A stretch of 33,899 nucleotides of DNA from Sulfitobacter sp. (GTDB lineage Bacteria; Pseudomonadota; Alphaproteobacteria; Rhodobacterales; Rhodobacteraceae): positions 1-33,899 of the forward strand of contig JAGXFI010000075.1 in the NCBI GenBank assembly GCA_024637305.1, written 5' to 3'. The notes under the pieces were generated by a model. The model saw only the letters and a list, made by a program, of their open reading frames with translations, was not told where the DNA came from and did not search any database. The translations under genes and the position numbers were made by a program. How positions within the stretch are numbered: position 1 is the stretch's first letter; every line of letters starts with the position of its first letter. Of the stretch, positions 1 through 8,250 are shown piece by piece.

Positions 1-18
1 AAACGGAAGACAGACAAC

Positions 19-861
19 ATGGCACTCAAGTCGTATAAACCGACGACGCCGGGCCAGCGTGGGCTGGTACTGATCGACCGTTCGGAGCTTTGGAAAGGCC
101 GCCCGGTCAAGTCCCTCACAGAGGGTTTGACCAAGCATGGCGGACGGAACAACACCGGACGGATCACAATGCGTCGCAAGGGTGGTGGCGCAAAGCGCCT
201 CTACCGTATCGTCGATTTCAAGCGCAACAAAATGGACGTCACCGCGACGGTCATGCGCATTGAATATGACCCTAACCGGACAGCCTTTATCGCGCTGGTC
301 AAATATAACGATGGCGAGCAGGCCTATGTCCTCGCGCCACAGCGTTTGGCCATCGGCGACCAGATCGTTGCCTCCGCCAAGGCGGACATCAAGCCGGGTA
401 ACGCAATGCCGTTCTCCGGCATGCCCATCGGGACGATCGTCCACAACATCGAGATGAAGCCCGGCAAGGGTGGTCAGATCGCGCGTGCCGCCGGTACTTA
501 CGCCCAATTCGTGGGTCGTGACGGTGGGTATGCCCAGATCCGGCTCAGCTCAGGCGAGCTGCGGCTGGTGCGTCAGGAATGCATGGCTACCGTTGGTGCC
601 GTGTCCAACCCCGACAACTCGAACCAGAACTACGGTAAAGCGGGCCGCATGCGTCACAAGGGCATCCGCCCATCTGTGCGCGGTGTCGTGATGAACCCGA
701 TCGACCACCCGCATGGTGGTGGTGAGGGCCGTACGTCCGGTGGTCGTCACCCGGTTACCCCTTGGGGCAAGCCGACGAAGGGTGCCAAGACCCGTAACAA
801 GAACAAAGCGTCCAGCAAGCTGATCATCCGCTCGCGGCACGCCAAGAAGAAGGGGCGTTAA
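19..861 (+). CDS. rplB: 50S ribosomal protein L2
   Basis: L2 is a primary 23S rRNA-binding protein of the large subunit, needed for subunit association and peptidyl-transferase centre assembly. The 280-residue product has the usual family length. The C-terminal DHPHGGGEG motif (residues 229-237) contains the histidine (H230) equivalent to the functionally important His229 of E. coli L2, and the tail is very basic. A GGAAGA purine stretch precedes the ATG. It is the first gene seen here and rpsS follows after 3 bp, the standard S10-operon order; the genes expected upstream (rpsJ, rplC, rplD, rplW) would lie outside the window. Identification is firm. Confidence 0.98.
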   Translation: MALKSYKPTTPGQRGLVLIDRSELWKGRPVKSLTEGLTKHGGRNNTGRITMRRKGGGAKRLYRIVDFKRNKMDVTATVMRIEYDPNRTAFIALVKYNDGEQAYVLAPQRLAIGDQIVASAKADIKPGNAMPFSGMPIGTIVHNIEMKPGKGGQIARAAGTYAQFVGRDGGYAQIRLSSGELRLVRQECMATVGAVSNPDNSNQNYGKAGRMRHKGIRPSVRGVVMNPIDHPHGGGEGRTSGGRHPVTPWGKPTKGAKTRNKNKASSKLIIRSRHAKKKGR

Positions 862-864
862 CAG

Positions 865-1143
865 ATGTCTCGTTCAGTATGGAAAGGTCCTTTTGTCGAC
901 AGCTATGTCCTCAAGAAGGCCGAAGCGTCCCGTGAGAGCGGCCGCAATGAAGTCATCAAGATCTGGTCCCGCCGCAGCACGATCCTGCCGCAGTTCGTGG
1001 GCCTGACCTTTGGTGTCTACAACGGCCACAAGCACATCCCAGTCAACATCAGCGAAGACATGATCGGTCAGAAGTTCGGCGAATATTCCCCGACACGGAC
1101 CTACTACGGTCATGCCGCCGATAAAAAAGCGAAGCGGAAGTAA
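865..1143 (+). CDS. rpsS: 30S ribosomal protein S19
   Basis: S19 binds the 3' major domain of 16S rRNA in the head of the small subunit, with S13. The 92-residue protein opens with the family signature [12 protein letters not shown] and carries the conserved [11 protein letters not shown] and YNGHKHIPV segments. It sits 3 bp after rplB and 3 bp before rplV, as in other S10 operons, so it is surely co-transcribed. Nothing unusual is visible. Confidence 0.98.
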   Translation: MSRSVWKGPFVDSYVLKKAEASRESGRNEVIKIWSRRSTILPQFVGLTFGVYNGHKHIPVNISEDMIGQKFGEYSPTRTYYGHAADKKAKRK

Positions 1144-1146
1144 GCC

Positions 1147-1527
1147 ATGAGCAAGGATAAAAATCCCCGCCGCGTGGCAGACAACGAAGCCCGTGCAAAA
1201 CTGCGCATGCTGCGTACAAGCCCGCAAAAACTCAACCTCGTCGCCGCGATGATCCGCGGCAAGAAGGTGGACAAGGCCCTGACGGACCTCACCTTCTCGA
1301 AAAAGCGGATCGCTTTGGACGTGAAGAAATGCCTTCAGTCCGCGATCGCCAATGGCGAGAACAACCATAACCTCGACGTGGACGAATTGGTCGTCGCCGA
1401 AGCATATGTCGGCAAGAACCTGATCATGAAGCGGGGCCGCCCCCGGGCGCGTGGCCGTTTCGGCAAGATCATCAAGCCGTTCTCGGAAATCACGATCGTC
1501 GTGCGTCAAGTGGAGGAGCAAGCCTGA
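1147..1527 (+). CDS. rplV: 50S ribosomal protein L22
   Basis: L22 lines the peptide exit tunnel and contacts all 23S rRNA domains. The product is 126 residues. It has the N-terminal [19 protein letters not shown] region and the C-terminal hairpin region [15 protein letters not shown] that reaches into the tunnel in the family. The stop codon overlaps the rpsC start by one base (TGATG), suggesting translational coupling. The order rpsS-rplV-rpsC is canonical. Confidence 0.98.
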   Translation: MSKDKNPRRVADNEARAKLRMLRTSPQKLNLVAAMIRGKKVDKALTDLTFSKKRIALDVKKCLQSAIANGENNHNLDVDELVVAEAYVGKNLIMKRGRPRARGRFGKIIKPFSEITIVVRQVEEQA

Positions 1528-2234
1528 TGGGTAACAAAGTAAATCCGATCGGTATGCGCCTGCAGGTCAACCGGACCTGGGACAGCCGCTGGTATGCCGA
1601 CACCAAGGAATATGGTGATCTTCTTCTCGAAGACCTCGCCATCCGGGCCTTCATCAAGGAAGAGTGCAAGCAGGCGGGTATTTCCCGTGTGATCATCGAG
1701 CGTCCGCACAAGAAGTGCCGCGTCACGATCCACACGGCCCGTCCCGGCGTCATCATCGGCAAGAAAGGCGCGGACATCGAGACGCTGCGCAAGAAGCTGA
1801 CGAAGTTCACGGCGAGCGAACTGCACCTGAACATCGTCGAGGTCCGCAAGCCGGAACTGGACGCTGCACTGGTCGGTGAAAGCATCGCACAGCAGTTGGA
1901 ACGCCGGGTTTCATTCCGTCGTGCCATGAAACGTGCCGTGCAGAACGCCATGCGGATGGGTGCCCTGGGCATCCGTGTCAACGTCGCGGGCCGCCTTGGC
2001 GGTGCCGAGATCGCGCGCACCGAATGGTACCGTGAAGGCCGCGTGCCACTGCACACTTTGCGTGCCGATATCGATTACGCGCATGTCGAGGCGGAAACCG
2101 CTTATGGCATCATCGGGATCAAGACCTGGATTTTCAAAGGCGAGATCATGGAACATGATCCCGCAGCGCGTGACCGCAAGGCACAGGAACTCCAGGACGG
2201 CCCAGCACCTCGCGGTGCCGGCGGTCGTCGTTAA
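1527..2234 (+). CDS. rpsC: 30S ribosomal protein S3
   Basis: S3 forms part of the mRNA entry channel of the small subunit. The 235-residue product begins [12 protein letters not shown], the family signature. It has a type II KH domain with a GKKG loop (in [13 protein letters not shown], around residues 74-86) and the C-terminal S3 domain with [13 protein letters not shown]. The last 20 or so residues ([20 protein letters not shown]) form a poorly conserved hydrophilic tail typical of alphaproteobacterial S3. Start overlaps the rplV stop by one base. Confidence 0.98.
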   Translation: MGNKVNPIGMRLQVNRTWDSRWYADTKEYGDLLLEDLAIRAFIKEECKQAGISRVIIERPHKKCRVTIHTARPGVIIGKKGADIETLRKKLTKFTASELHLNIVEVRKPELDAALVGESIAQQLERRVSFRRAMKRAVQNAMRMGALGIRVNVAGRLGGAEIARTEWYREGRVPLHTLRADIDYAHVEAETAYGIIGIKTWIFKGEIMEHDPAARDRKAQELQDGPAPRGAGGRR

Positions 2235-2247
2235 GGGGGAATGACAG

Positions 2248-2661
2248 ATGCTACAACCAAAACGCACTAAATTCCGCAAACAGTTCAAAGGGTCCATCAA
2301 GGGTCTGGCGAAAGGTGGATCGGACCTGAACTTCGGCACTTACGGCCTCAAGGCAATCGAGCCCGAGCGTGTGACCGCGCGTCAGATCGAAGCGGCTCGC
2401 CGCGCAATGACCCGCCACATGAAACGCCAGGGTCGCGTCTGGATCCGTATTTTCCCGGACGTGCCTGTCACGGCCAAGCCCATCGAAGTTCGTATGGGTA
2501 AGGGTAAAGGTTCTGTTGACCGTTGGGTCGCCAAGATCAAACCCGGTCGCGTCATGTTCGAAATCGATGGCGTGAACGACGACACAGCGCGCGAAGCTCT
2601 GCGTCTGGCGGCCATGAAGCTGCCGATCAAGACACGGGTCGTGGTTCGCGAGGACTGGTAA
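2248..2661 (+). CDS. rplP: 50S ribosomal protein L16
   Basis: L16 sits near the A site and organises aminoacyl-tRNA binding on the large subunit. The 137-residue protein has [11 protein letters not shown] at the N terminus, the [14 protein letters not shown] helix, and VRMGKGKG at residues 81-88. R82 aligns by eye with Arg81 of E. coli L16, the residue hydroxylated there by the 2OG oxygenase YcfD. A strong intrinsic terminator follows 56 bp after the stop, and rpmC, normally the next gene, comes only 2.0 kb later. Confidence 0.98.
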   Translation: MLQPKRTKFRKQFKGSIKGLAKGGSDLNFGTYGLKAIEPERVTARQIEAARRAMTRHMKRQGRVWIRIFPDVPVTAKPIEVRMGKGKGSVDRWVAKIKPGRVMFEIDGVNDDTAREALRLAAMKLPIKTRVVVREDW

Positions 2662-2716
2662 AGGTCACCAGAGGCTTAGTATTTCGCAAGAAACGCTGAC
2701 TCGCTACTATAGAGCT

Positions 2717-2753
2717 AAAGAGCCCTCGTCGTTAATCGACGGGGGCTCTTTTT
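2717..2753 (+). terminator. Strong intrinsic terminator after rplP
   Basis: Arms AAAGAGCCCTCGTCG (2717-2731) and CGACGGGGGCTCTTT (2737-2751) pair over 15 bp with one G-U wobble around a 5-nt loop, and the 3' side runs into a short T tract. It should end most transcripts from the S10 half of the cluster. This implies that rpmC and the genes after it need their own promoter. Confidence 0.88.
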
Positions 2754-2866
2754 CGATTCCGCCCGTTAACCTGAACAACACGGCCCATTCCACGGAACCG
2801 GCCGCCGCCCCCACGCGTTGGCACAGCAGTTCATTTACGTAAGTTTACGTCGGGGGAAATTTTCAG

Positions 2867-3868
2867 ATGGCAGACTCATCATCAGGTTCAGCGCGCAAAA
2901 CGCTGGTTATCGTCGGGGTCCTGGCGGTTATTGGCTGGATAGTGGCGATTTATTTTATTGCGGACGGAAAGCGCACAGAGCAGCGGACCGAAGCGACGAT
3001 CCAGCGACTGCAGGGCGAGATCACGGCTCAGGAACAGGCGGTCGGGACAGCGGACGCATTGCAGGCCCGCATCGAGGCGCTGGGTTCCGAAATCGAAAAC
3101 CTCGAGGCTAACCGCGGGTCTGTGCAATCGGACATCGACACATTGCAGCCACAGGTCGAAGCGTTGCAGCAGCAGCAAAACGAGCTTGAGCAGGCCGTTG
3201 CATCACAGGAGCAGACCGTCTCGCAGCTTGAGAGCCAGGTCGCTCCGATGCGCGAGGAAATGGCGACTTTCGAAGATCGGAAACTCCAGCTTGAGGAACA
3301 GATCGCGTCGCAAACGCAAGAGCTCGGAGATGTCGAAGCCCGCCTGACCGAAGTGCGAGATGCCGAAGCGACGATGCGTGAAACCCAGGCGACACTTACG
3401 GAAGACAATGCACGCCTGTCGGAAGAACTCGTGACCGCTGAGACGAACGTGCAGGAACTGACAGACCGGCAGACTGGCCTGAGCGAACAAGTAGGGACGT
3501 TGGAGACCGAACTGACCCAGATGCAATCGCGCAAGGAGTCGCTCGATACCGAAGTGACGAGTTTGACGCAGCGCCGCGACCAGCTTGCGCAGGACGTTCA
3601 AGCCGCACAGGAACAACGCGCAGAGCTCCAGCAAATCCTGACCGAGTTGACGGCGAACCTAGAGGACCGCGCTAACGTGCTTCTGGAAGTCGAACAACGG
3701 ATCGCTGCGGCCCAATCCGGGGGGTCGGAAACCGGAGCGGCGGCTAGCCCGCAAGACGGGTCAGAGGCGAGTGAACAGCCAACCGACCCAGAGTCCGATG
3801 CCGGTCAGGATGAAGCGCAGCCCGAAGAGGGTGGCGAAACCGAGCCGGCAACACAAAGCAATAACTGA
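2867..3868 (+). CDS. Membrane-anchored coiled-coil protein of unknown function
   Basis: I do not recognise a named family. The 333-residue product has a short cytoplasmic N terminus, one predicted transmembrane helix (about residues 11-32, LVIVGVLAVIGWIVAIYFI), then about 240 residues that are almost entirely coiled coil (Q/E/L/A-rich heptads, many LEXQ and ELT repeats, almost no proline). It ends in an acidic, Ser/Gly/Pro-rich tail that looks disordered (about 285-333). Topology could be N-in with a large periplasmic rod, or the reverse. A GGGGGAAA stretch precedes the ATG. It lies just after the rplP terminator and converges with the oxygenase gene. The reading frame is long and intact, so it is a real gene. 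Similar architectures are often mis-named 'chromosome segregation protein' because of the coiled coil alone. Confidence 0.85.
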   Translation: MADSSSGSARKTLVIVGVLAVIGWIVAIYFIADGKRTEQRTEATIQRLQGEITAQEQAVGTADALQARIEALGSEIENLEANRGSVQSDIDTLQPQVEALQQQQNELEQAVASQEQTVSQLESQVAPMREEMATFEDRKLQLEEQIASQTQELGDVEARLTEVRDAEATMRETQATLTEDNARLSEELVTAETNVQELTDRQTGLSEQVGTLETELTQMQSRKESLDTEVTSLTQRRDQLAQDVQAAQEQRAELQQILTELTANLEDRANVLLEVEQRIAAAQSGGSETGAAASPQDGSEASEQPTDPESDAGQDEAQPEEGGETEPATQSNN

Positions 3869-3925
3869 TCGCGCTTTGAGGCCGAAACTGTCCATACAGG
3901 AGGGTTTTTTCACTTCTGGTCCGGG

Positions 3926-4546
3926 CTAGGCCCAACCATAATTGAAGCTTACCGACACACGTTCATCCTCTGACATGTTCATCGGGACCTCGTGCCGCAG
4001 CCAGCTTTCCCAGAGCAGTACGTCGCCCACCTCGGGTTGCACATAGATGAACCCGCGCATTTCTTCGCGCGCCCCCTTTTTGCGTATGGGGGCCGCCATC
4101 ATCATCTGGCTGCGCGGGTCTTCCAGTTTCAGCGCGGACGCGCCTTCGGGCATCGCGACATAGGTCGTGCCCGAGATCACGGAATGGGGGTGGATGTGGG
4201 ACGTGTGGATACCGCCTTCGGGCAGGATGTTGATCCAGATGTCTTCAAGCTTCAGCTTTTTGCCGTCTAGGTCGAATTCCAGATCCTTCGCGAAGGCGGC
4301 GACATGCTTGTCCAGCGCCTTGACCACATCCGCAAAGATCGGGAACCGCCAGGGCAGGTCGGTCAGCGACGCGTAAGAAGTGTAACCGGGATAGCCCTGT
4401 TCCTCGCACCAATCCTGACCGGCGTCGTCATCTTCGGCGATGGAATAGCACGATACGCGCAATTCCTCGGCATCGACGGGCGGTTTGTGCTCGGACAGGG
4501 CGGCGTGATAGAGGCGGGTGGCGAAGAGCGATTTTATATGGGTCAT
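3926..4546 (-). CDS. Putative 2-oxoglutarate/Fe(II)-dependent oxygenase (TIGR02466-like)
   Basis: This is a 206-residue double-stranded beta-helix oxygenase of the group I know as TIGR02466 / PF13759. Members are expected to use Fe(II), O2 and 2-oxoglutarate to hydroxylate an unidentified substrate. The start at the ATG giving MTHIKSLFATRLYHAAL matches the family opening ('LF.T..Y...L'); an in-frame upstream GTG at 4633 would add 29 unlikely residues. Around residues 111-126 GGIHTSHIHPHSVISG holds the metal-ligand histidines (probably H117/H119 with H185 in SWLRHEVP), and R196 in ERVSVSFN should bind 2OG. It is on the opposite strand to the ribosomal genes that flank it, has only a weak Shine-Dalgarno, and converges on the coiled-coil gene. 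Substrate unknown. Confidence 0.85.
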   Translation of the reverse strand: MTHIKSLFATRLYHAALSEHKPPVDAEELRVSCYSIAEDDDAGQDWCEEQGYPGYTSYASLTDLPWRFPIFADVVKALDKHVAAFAKDLEFDLDGKKLKLEDIWINILPEGGIHTSHIHPHSVISGTTYVAMPEGASALKLEDPRSQMMMAAPIRKKGAREEMRGFIYVQPEVGDVLLWESWLRHEVPMNMSEDERVSVSFNYGWA

Positions 4547-4589
4547 GCGCTTTTGATAGCTCAAGTGCAGGGCGCTCGCCAGTAGGGGG

Positions 4590-4618
4590 TTGCGCGCTCT
4601 GCGTAACCCACCTATACG
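4590..4618 (+). promoter_or_regulatory. Candidate sigma70 promoter for rpmC
   Basis: TTGCGC (4590-4595) and TATACG (4613-4618) are separated by exactly 17 bp and lie about 80 bp before the rpmC start. A promoter is required here because rplP ends in a terminator. The -10 context CCTATACGGC closely matches the candidate before rplO (CCTATACGCC), which strengthens both calls. It overlaps the 5' region of the divergent oxygenase gene. Confidence 0.55.
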
Positions 4619-4696
4619 GCGCACTTCGGACACACTCCACCAGAATCGCGGTCACCCAAATGGGGCCTGCTGGTGATGTTGAAAAAGGAAAATGGC

Positions 4697-4903
4697 ATGA
4701 AAGCCAGCGAACTACATGACAAGACGCCGGACCAGCTCCGCGATGAGCTTGTGAACCTGAAGAAAGAAGCGTTCAACCTGCGTTTCCAGCAAGCCACAGG
4801 CCAGTTGGAAAACCCTGCGCGTCTGCGTGCCGTCAAGCGTGACGTAGCCCGCGTAAAGACTGTGTTGAACCAAAAAGCTGCAACCGCAGCGACGGAGGCC
4901 TGA
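4697..4903 (+). CDS. rpmC: 50S ribosomal protein L29
   Basis: L29 binds 23S rRNA near the tunnel exit, where signal recognition particle and trigger factor dock. Starting at the ATG giving [14 protein letters not shown] yields 68 residues, the usual length, with AAGGAA spaced correctly before it; in-frame GTG and ATG codons at 4673 and 4676 would add residues not found in the family. The central [17 protein letters not shown] segment is diagnostic. It reopens the ribosomal cluster after the 2-kb insert and leads directly into rpsQ. Confidence 0.96.
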   Translation: MKASELHDKTPDQLRDELVNLKKEAFNLRFQQATGQLENPARLRAVKRDVARVKTVLNQKAATAATEA

Positions 4904-4906
4904 TCC

Positions 4907-5152
4907 ATGCCAAAGCGTATCCTTACAGGCACCGTTACCTCGGACGCCAACGCCCAGACAATCACCGTATCCGTAGAGCGCCGCTTTACGCATCCGGTTC
5001 TCAAGAAGACGATTCGTAAGTCCAAGAAGTACCGGGCGCACGACGAGAACAATACGTACAAGGTAGGCGACAGCGTTCGCATTATCGAGTGCCCACCACG
5101 GTCCAAGACCAAACGTTGGGAAGTTTACGCAGAAGCCAAAGCCGAAGCGTAA
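4907..5152 (+). CDS. rpsQ: 30S ribosomal protein S17
   Basis: S17 is a primary 16S rRNA-binding protein with an OB fold. The product has 81 residues, normal for the family. It starts [21 protein letters not shown] and keeps the [23 protein letters not shown] and [13 protein letters not shown] motifs. It follows rpmC by 3 bp, as expected. A 68-bp gap with a hairpin separates it from rplN. Confidence 0.97.
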   Translation: MPKRILTGTVTSDANAQTITVSVERRFTHPVLKKTIRKSKKYRAHDENNTYKVGDSVRIIECPPRSKTKRWEVYAEAKAEA

Positions 5153-5172
5153 GACCCACTTAATCGAAACCC

Positions 5173-5202
5173 TGGGGGATAAGGCCACGCATCGGCCCCC
5201 CA
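5173..5202 (+). other. Possible structured mRNA element between rpsQ and rplN
   Basis: TGGGG and CCCCA form an outer stem that encloses a GGCC/GGCC inner stem. There is no T tract, so it is not an obvious terminator. It could be a processing or regulatory structure in the rplN leader. The call is weak and based on inspection only. Confidence 0.3.
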
Positions 5203-5220
5203 AAGGTCGGGAGAAACCAA

Positions 5221-5589
5221 ATGATCCAGATGCAGACCAACCTGGATGTTGCTGACAACAGCGGCGCTCGCCGTGTTCAGTGCATCAAGGTCCTGGGTGG
5301 TTCCAAGCGTAAGTACGCATCCGTCGGCGACATCATTGTCGTGTCGGTCAAGGAAGCCATCCCACGCGGCCGCGTGAAAAAGGGCGACGTGCGTAAAGCC
5401 GTCGTCGTACGTACCGCCAAGGAAGTCCGCCGCGACGACGGCACCGCGATCCGCTTTGATCGGAATGCCGCTGTCATCCTCAACAACAACAACGAGCCGA
5501 TCGGTACGCGTATCTTTGGCCCGGTCGTTCGTGAGTTGCGCGCAAAGAACTTCATGAAAATCATCTCACTCGCTCCGGAGGTGCTGTAA
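5221..5589 (+). CDS. rplN: 50S ribosomal protein L14
   Basis: L14 lies at the subunit interface and forms bridges with 16S rRNA; it is also the docking site of silencing factor RsfS in the family. The product is the standard 122 residues, beginning [24 protein letters not shown], with the [24 protein letters not shown] signature. A GGGAGAAA Shine-Dalgarno precedes the start. It heads the rplN-rplX-rplE run. Confidence 0.98.
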   Translation: MIQMQTNLDVADNSGARRVQCIKVLGGSKRKYASVGDIIVVSVKEAIPRGRVKKGDVRKAVVVRTAKEVRRDDGTAIRFDRNAAVILNNNNEPIGTRIFGPVVRELRAKNFMKIISLAPEVL

Positions 5590-5591
5590 TC

Positions 5592-5897
5592 ATGGCTGCT
5601 AAACTGAAAAAAGGTGACAAGGTCATCGTTTTGACCGGCAAGGACAAGGGCAAGGAGGGCACAATCGCCTCTGTTGATCCCAAGTCCAACAAGGCCATCG
5701 TGGATGGGGTCAACATCGCCATCCGCGCGACACGCCAGTCCCAGACAAGCCAGGGCGGCCGCATCCCGAAAGCGATGCCGATCGACCTAAGCAATCTGGC
5801 CTACAAAGACGCGAACGGTAAAGCCACTCGCGTTGGTTTCAAGATGGACGGCGACAAGAAAGTGCGCTTTGCCAAGACGACAGGGGACGTGATCTGA
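5592..5897 (+). CDS. rplX: 50S ribosomal protein L24
   Basis: L24 is an assembly initiator of the large subunit. The 101-residue protein has the N-terminal KOW motif ([20 protein letters not shown]) and the later LSNLAY and TRVGFK segments typical of bacterial L24. It starts 2 bp after rplN, and its last base is shared with the rplE start codon (TGATG), so coupling to rplE is likely. Confidence 0.97.
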   Translation: MAAKLKKGDKVIVLTGKDKGKEGTIASVDPKSNKAIVDGVNIAIRATRQSQTSQGGRIPKAMPIDLSNLAYKDANGKATRVGFKMDGDKKVRFAKTTGDVI

Positions 5898-6460
5898 TGC
5901 TTGACGATTCAAAATACACCCCCCGCCTCAAGGTAGAGTACCGCGATACCATCCGTGCAAAGCTGAAAGAAGAGTTCGGCTATACCAACGAGATGCAGAT
6001 CCCGCGTCTGGACAAGATCGTCCTGAACATCGGGTGCGGTGCCGAAGCTGTGCGTGATAGCAAGAAGGCCAAGTCGGCGCAGGAAGATCTGACGACGATC
6101 GCGGGCCAGAAGGCATTGACGACCATCGCCAAGAAATCCATTGCCGGTTTCCGCGTACGTGAAGAGATGCCGCTTGGGGCCAAAGTGACCCTGCGCGGTG
6201 ATCGCATGTACGAATTCCTTGACCGTCTGATCACGATTGCAATGCCCCGTATCCGCGACTTTCGCGGCGTACCCGGCAAGTCTTTCGATGGCCGCGGCAA
6301 CTATGCCATGGGCCTGAAAGAGCATATCGTGTTCCCAGAGATCAACTTCGACAAAGTCGATGAGACTTGGGGAATGGACATCGTGATCGCCACAACGGCG
6401 AAAACCGACGCCGAAGCGAAGGCTATGTTGAAGCATTTCAACATGCCCTTCAATTCATAA
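5897..6460 (+). CDS. rplE: 50S ribosomal protein L5
   Basis: L5 binds 5S rRNA in the central protuberance and contacts P-site tRNA. The 187-residue product carries [38 protein letters not shown] split across the conserved core, and the C-terminal [17 protein letters not shown] region. Length is normal for alphaproteobacteria. It overlaps the rplX stop by one base. Confidence 0.98.
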   Translation: MLDDSKYTPRLKVEYRDTIRAKLKEEFGYTNEMQIPRLDKIVLNIGCGAEAVRDSKKAKSAQEDLTTIAGQKALTTIAKKSIAGFRVREEMPLGAKVTLRGDRMYEFLDRLITIAMPRIRDFRGVPGKSFDGRGNYAMGLKEHIVFPEINFDKVDETWGMDIVIATTAKTDAEAKAMLKHFNMPFNS

Positions 6461-6478
6461 GCGCGGGAAGGATTAGAC

Positions 6479-6784
6479 ATGGCTAAGAAATCAATGATCG
6501 AACGCGAAAAGAAGCGGGAACGTCTGGTGGCAAAATATGCTGGCAAACGTGCCGCTTTGAAGGAAGTCGTGAGCGACGAGAGCAAGCCGATGGAAGAGCG
6601 TTTCCGCGCCTCCCTGAAGCTGGCGAAACTTCCCCGCAACTCCAGCGCCGTGCGTCTGCACAACCGCTGTCAGCTGACGGGTCGTCCCCACGCCTACTAT
6701 CGCAAATTGAAAATCTCGCGTATCGCGCTGCGTGATCTTGGCTCTGCCGGCCAGATCCCCGGCATGGTCAAGTCGAGCTGGTAA
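6479..6784 (+). CDS. rpsN: 30S ribosomal protein S14 (zinc-independent form)
   Basis: S14 binds the 3' domain of 16S rRNA. This is the long, 101-residue type starting [17 protein letters not shown]. The C-terminal part has [20 protein letters not shown] with a single cysteine, so it lacks the CxxC-CxxC zinc ribbon of the short S14 type and should not need zinc. It has its own GGAAGG Shine-Dalgarno in the 18-bp gap after rplE. Confidence 0.97.
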   Translation: MAKKSMIEREKKRERLVAKYAGKRAALKEVVSDESKPMEERFRASLKLAKLPRNSSAVRLHNRCQLTGRPHAYYRKLKISRIALRDLGSAGQIPGMVKSSW

Positions 6785-6796
6785 GGAGCGCATCAG

Positions 6797-7189
6797 ATGA
6801 ACGATCCTATCGCAGATATGCTGACACGCATCCGCAACAGCCAGTTGCGCGGCAAGTCCACCGTGATCACACCAGCCTCCAAGCTGCGCGCGTGGGTGCT
6901 GGATGTGCTGGCAGACGAAGGCTACATCCGCGGCTATGAAACGATGACGGGTGCCGATGGCCATCCCGCCATCGAGATCAGCCTCAAGTACTACGAGGGC
7001 GAACCTGTCATTCGCGAGTTGAAGCGGGTTTCCAAGCCCGGTCGCCGCGTCTACATGGGCGTAAATGACATTCCTGTGGTCCGTCAGGGCCTCGGCGTGT
7101 CGATTGTCTCCACCCCCAAGGGTGTGATGTCGGATGCAAGTGCGCGCAGCCAGAATGTTGGCGGCGAAGTGCTCTGCACCGTATTCTAA
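6797..7189 (+). CDS. rpsH: 30S ribosomal protein S8
   Basis: S8 is a primary 16S rRNA binder and, in E. coli, the translational repressor of the spc operon. The 130-residue protein starts [16 protein letters not shown] and ends with the family signature STPKGVMSD and GGEVLCTVF. The S8 regulatory target in E. coli is near the rplE start; I could not confirm an equivalent structure here. Confidence 0.98.
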   Translation: MNDPIADMLTRIRNSQLRGKSTVITPASKLRAWVLDVLADEGYIRGYETMTGADGHPAIEISLKYYEGEPVIRELKRVSKPGRRVYMGVNDIPVVRQGLGVSIVSTPKGVMSDASARSQNVGGEVLCTVF

Positions 7190-7199
7190 GGAGTAGATC

Positions 7200-7733
7200 A
7201 TGTCTCGTATTGGTAAAAAGGCGGTTGATCTGCCCAGCGGTGTCACCGCATCGGTCTCCGGTCAGTCGATCGAAGTGAAAGGCCCCAAGGGGACCCGCAG
7301 CTTCAAGGCGACAGATGATGTGACCCTGACGGTTGAAGACAACGCCGTTTCGGTCACGCCGCGCGGCAAGTCCAAGCGCGCGCGTCAGCAGTGGGGCATG
7401 TCCCGCACCATGGTCGCGAACCTCGTGACCGGCGTTTCCGAAGGTTTCAAGAAAGAGCTTGAAATCCAGGGCGTTGGTTACCGCGCTCAGATGCAGGGCA
7501 ACACTCTGCGGCTGAACCTGGGTCTGTCGCATGATGTGGATTACGAAGCACCCGAAGGGGTCACCGTAACCGCGCCTAAACAGACCGAAATCGTCGTTGA
7601 AGGCATTGACGAACAGAAGGTTGGTCAGGTCGCTGCGGAAATTCGCGATTGGCGCAAGCCCGAGCCCTACAAGGGCAAAGGCATCCGCTACAAAGGCGAA
7701 TTTATCTTCCGCAAAGAAGGCAAGAAGAAGTAA
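7200..7733 (+). CDS. rplF: 50S ribosomal protein L6
   Basis: L6 sits near the factor-binding (GTPase) centre of the large subunit. The 177-residue product begins [15 protein letters not shown] and has the two L6 repeats, ending with the hallmark [15 protein letters not shown]. The TAAGGAGTAG stretch after rpsH supplies its Shine-Dalgarno. rplR follows after 11 bp. Confidence 0.98.
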   Translation: MSRIGKKAVDLPSGVTASVSGQSIEVKGPKGTRSFKATDDVTLTVEDNAVSVTPRGKSKRARQQWGMSRTMVANLVTGVSEGFKKELEIQGVGYRAQMQGNTLRLNLGLSHDVDYEAPEGVTVTAPKQTEIVVEGIDEQKVGQVAAEIRDWRKPEPYKGKGIRYKGEFIFRKEGKKK

Positions 7734-7744
7734 GGATAGCTCAG

Positions 7745-8104
7745 ATGGCAAACAGCAAAAGACAACTGTTTCTGAAACGCCGCCTGCGCGTTCGGAACAA
7801 ACTTCGCCGAGTGAACGCAGGACGTATGCGCCTGTCCGTTCACCGCTCCAACAAGAACATCAGCGTTCAGCTGATCGACGATGTGAACGGCAAGACGCTT
7901 GCCTCCGCCTCGTCGCTTGAAAAGAGCATCGGCGTTGTCGGCAAAAACAACATCGACGCAGCGACCAAGGTGGGTTCGGCAATCGCCGAACGTGCTAGGA
8001 AAGCTGGGATCGAAGAAGCTTATTTTGACCGTGGAGGTTTTCTTTTCCATGGCAAGATCAAGGCTTTGGCCGAGGCAGCGCGCGAAGGCGGGTTGAAGAT
8101 CTAA
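7745..8104 (+). CDS. rplR: 50S ribosomal protein L18
   Basis: L18 helps attach 5S rRNA to the large subunit. From the ATG giving [20 protein letters not shown] the protein is 119 residues, the normal length; a longer in-frame ORF extending upstream into rplF is an artefact. Conserved features are [11 protein letters not shown] and the C-terminal [25 protein letters not shown] 146-bp gap precedes rpsE, which is longer than usual for this junction. Confidence 0.97.
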   Translation: MANSKRQLFLKRRLRVRNKLRRVNAGRMRLSVHRSNKNISVQLIDDVNGKTLASASSLEKSIGVVGKNNIDAATKVGSAIAERARKAGIEEAYFDRGGFLFHGKIKALAEAAREGGLKI

Positions 8105-8110
8105 CGGCGC

Positions 8111-8128
8111 GGCGGGGGTCACCCCGCC
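8111..8128 (+). other. GC-rich hairpin after rplR
   Basis: GGCGGGG (8111-8117) and CCCCGCC (8122-8128) form a perfect 7-bp stem with loop GTCA. No T tract follows. A near-identical hairpin with loop GTAA occurs after rpoA (14274-14295). It may protect or process the 3' end of the upstream message. The rest of the 8105-8250 gap holds no gene that I can see, apart from the rpsE Shine-Dalgarno (AGAAGGA). Confidence 0.5.
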
Positions 8129-8250
8129 AGCTTGTTAACGCGAAGGCGGCGCGTCCGTCTCGATGATCCGGGCTTTGTGATCCTTTCGGGGGTTCTGGCA
8201 CCAAGGATCGAACCAATAGGGCGCTTGCCCACCCAAAGAAGGATGTTCTC

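Noticed and set aside
874-1521. Long antisense ORF across rpsS and rplV
   Set aside because: A shadow of two well-supported ribosomal genes with high GC third positions; no family resemblance.
3890-3911. T tract after the coiled-coil gene with a small CTGT/ACAG stem
   Set aside because: The stem is only 4 bp, too weak to call a terminator.
8191-8215. tRNA T-arm-like stretch (GGATCGAACC preceded by TGGCACCA-like bases)
   Set aside because: The T stem does not pair, the distances to a CCA end are wrong, and no anticodon or D arm can be drawn on either strand.
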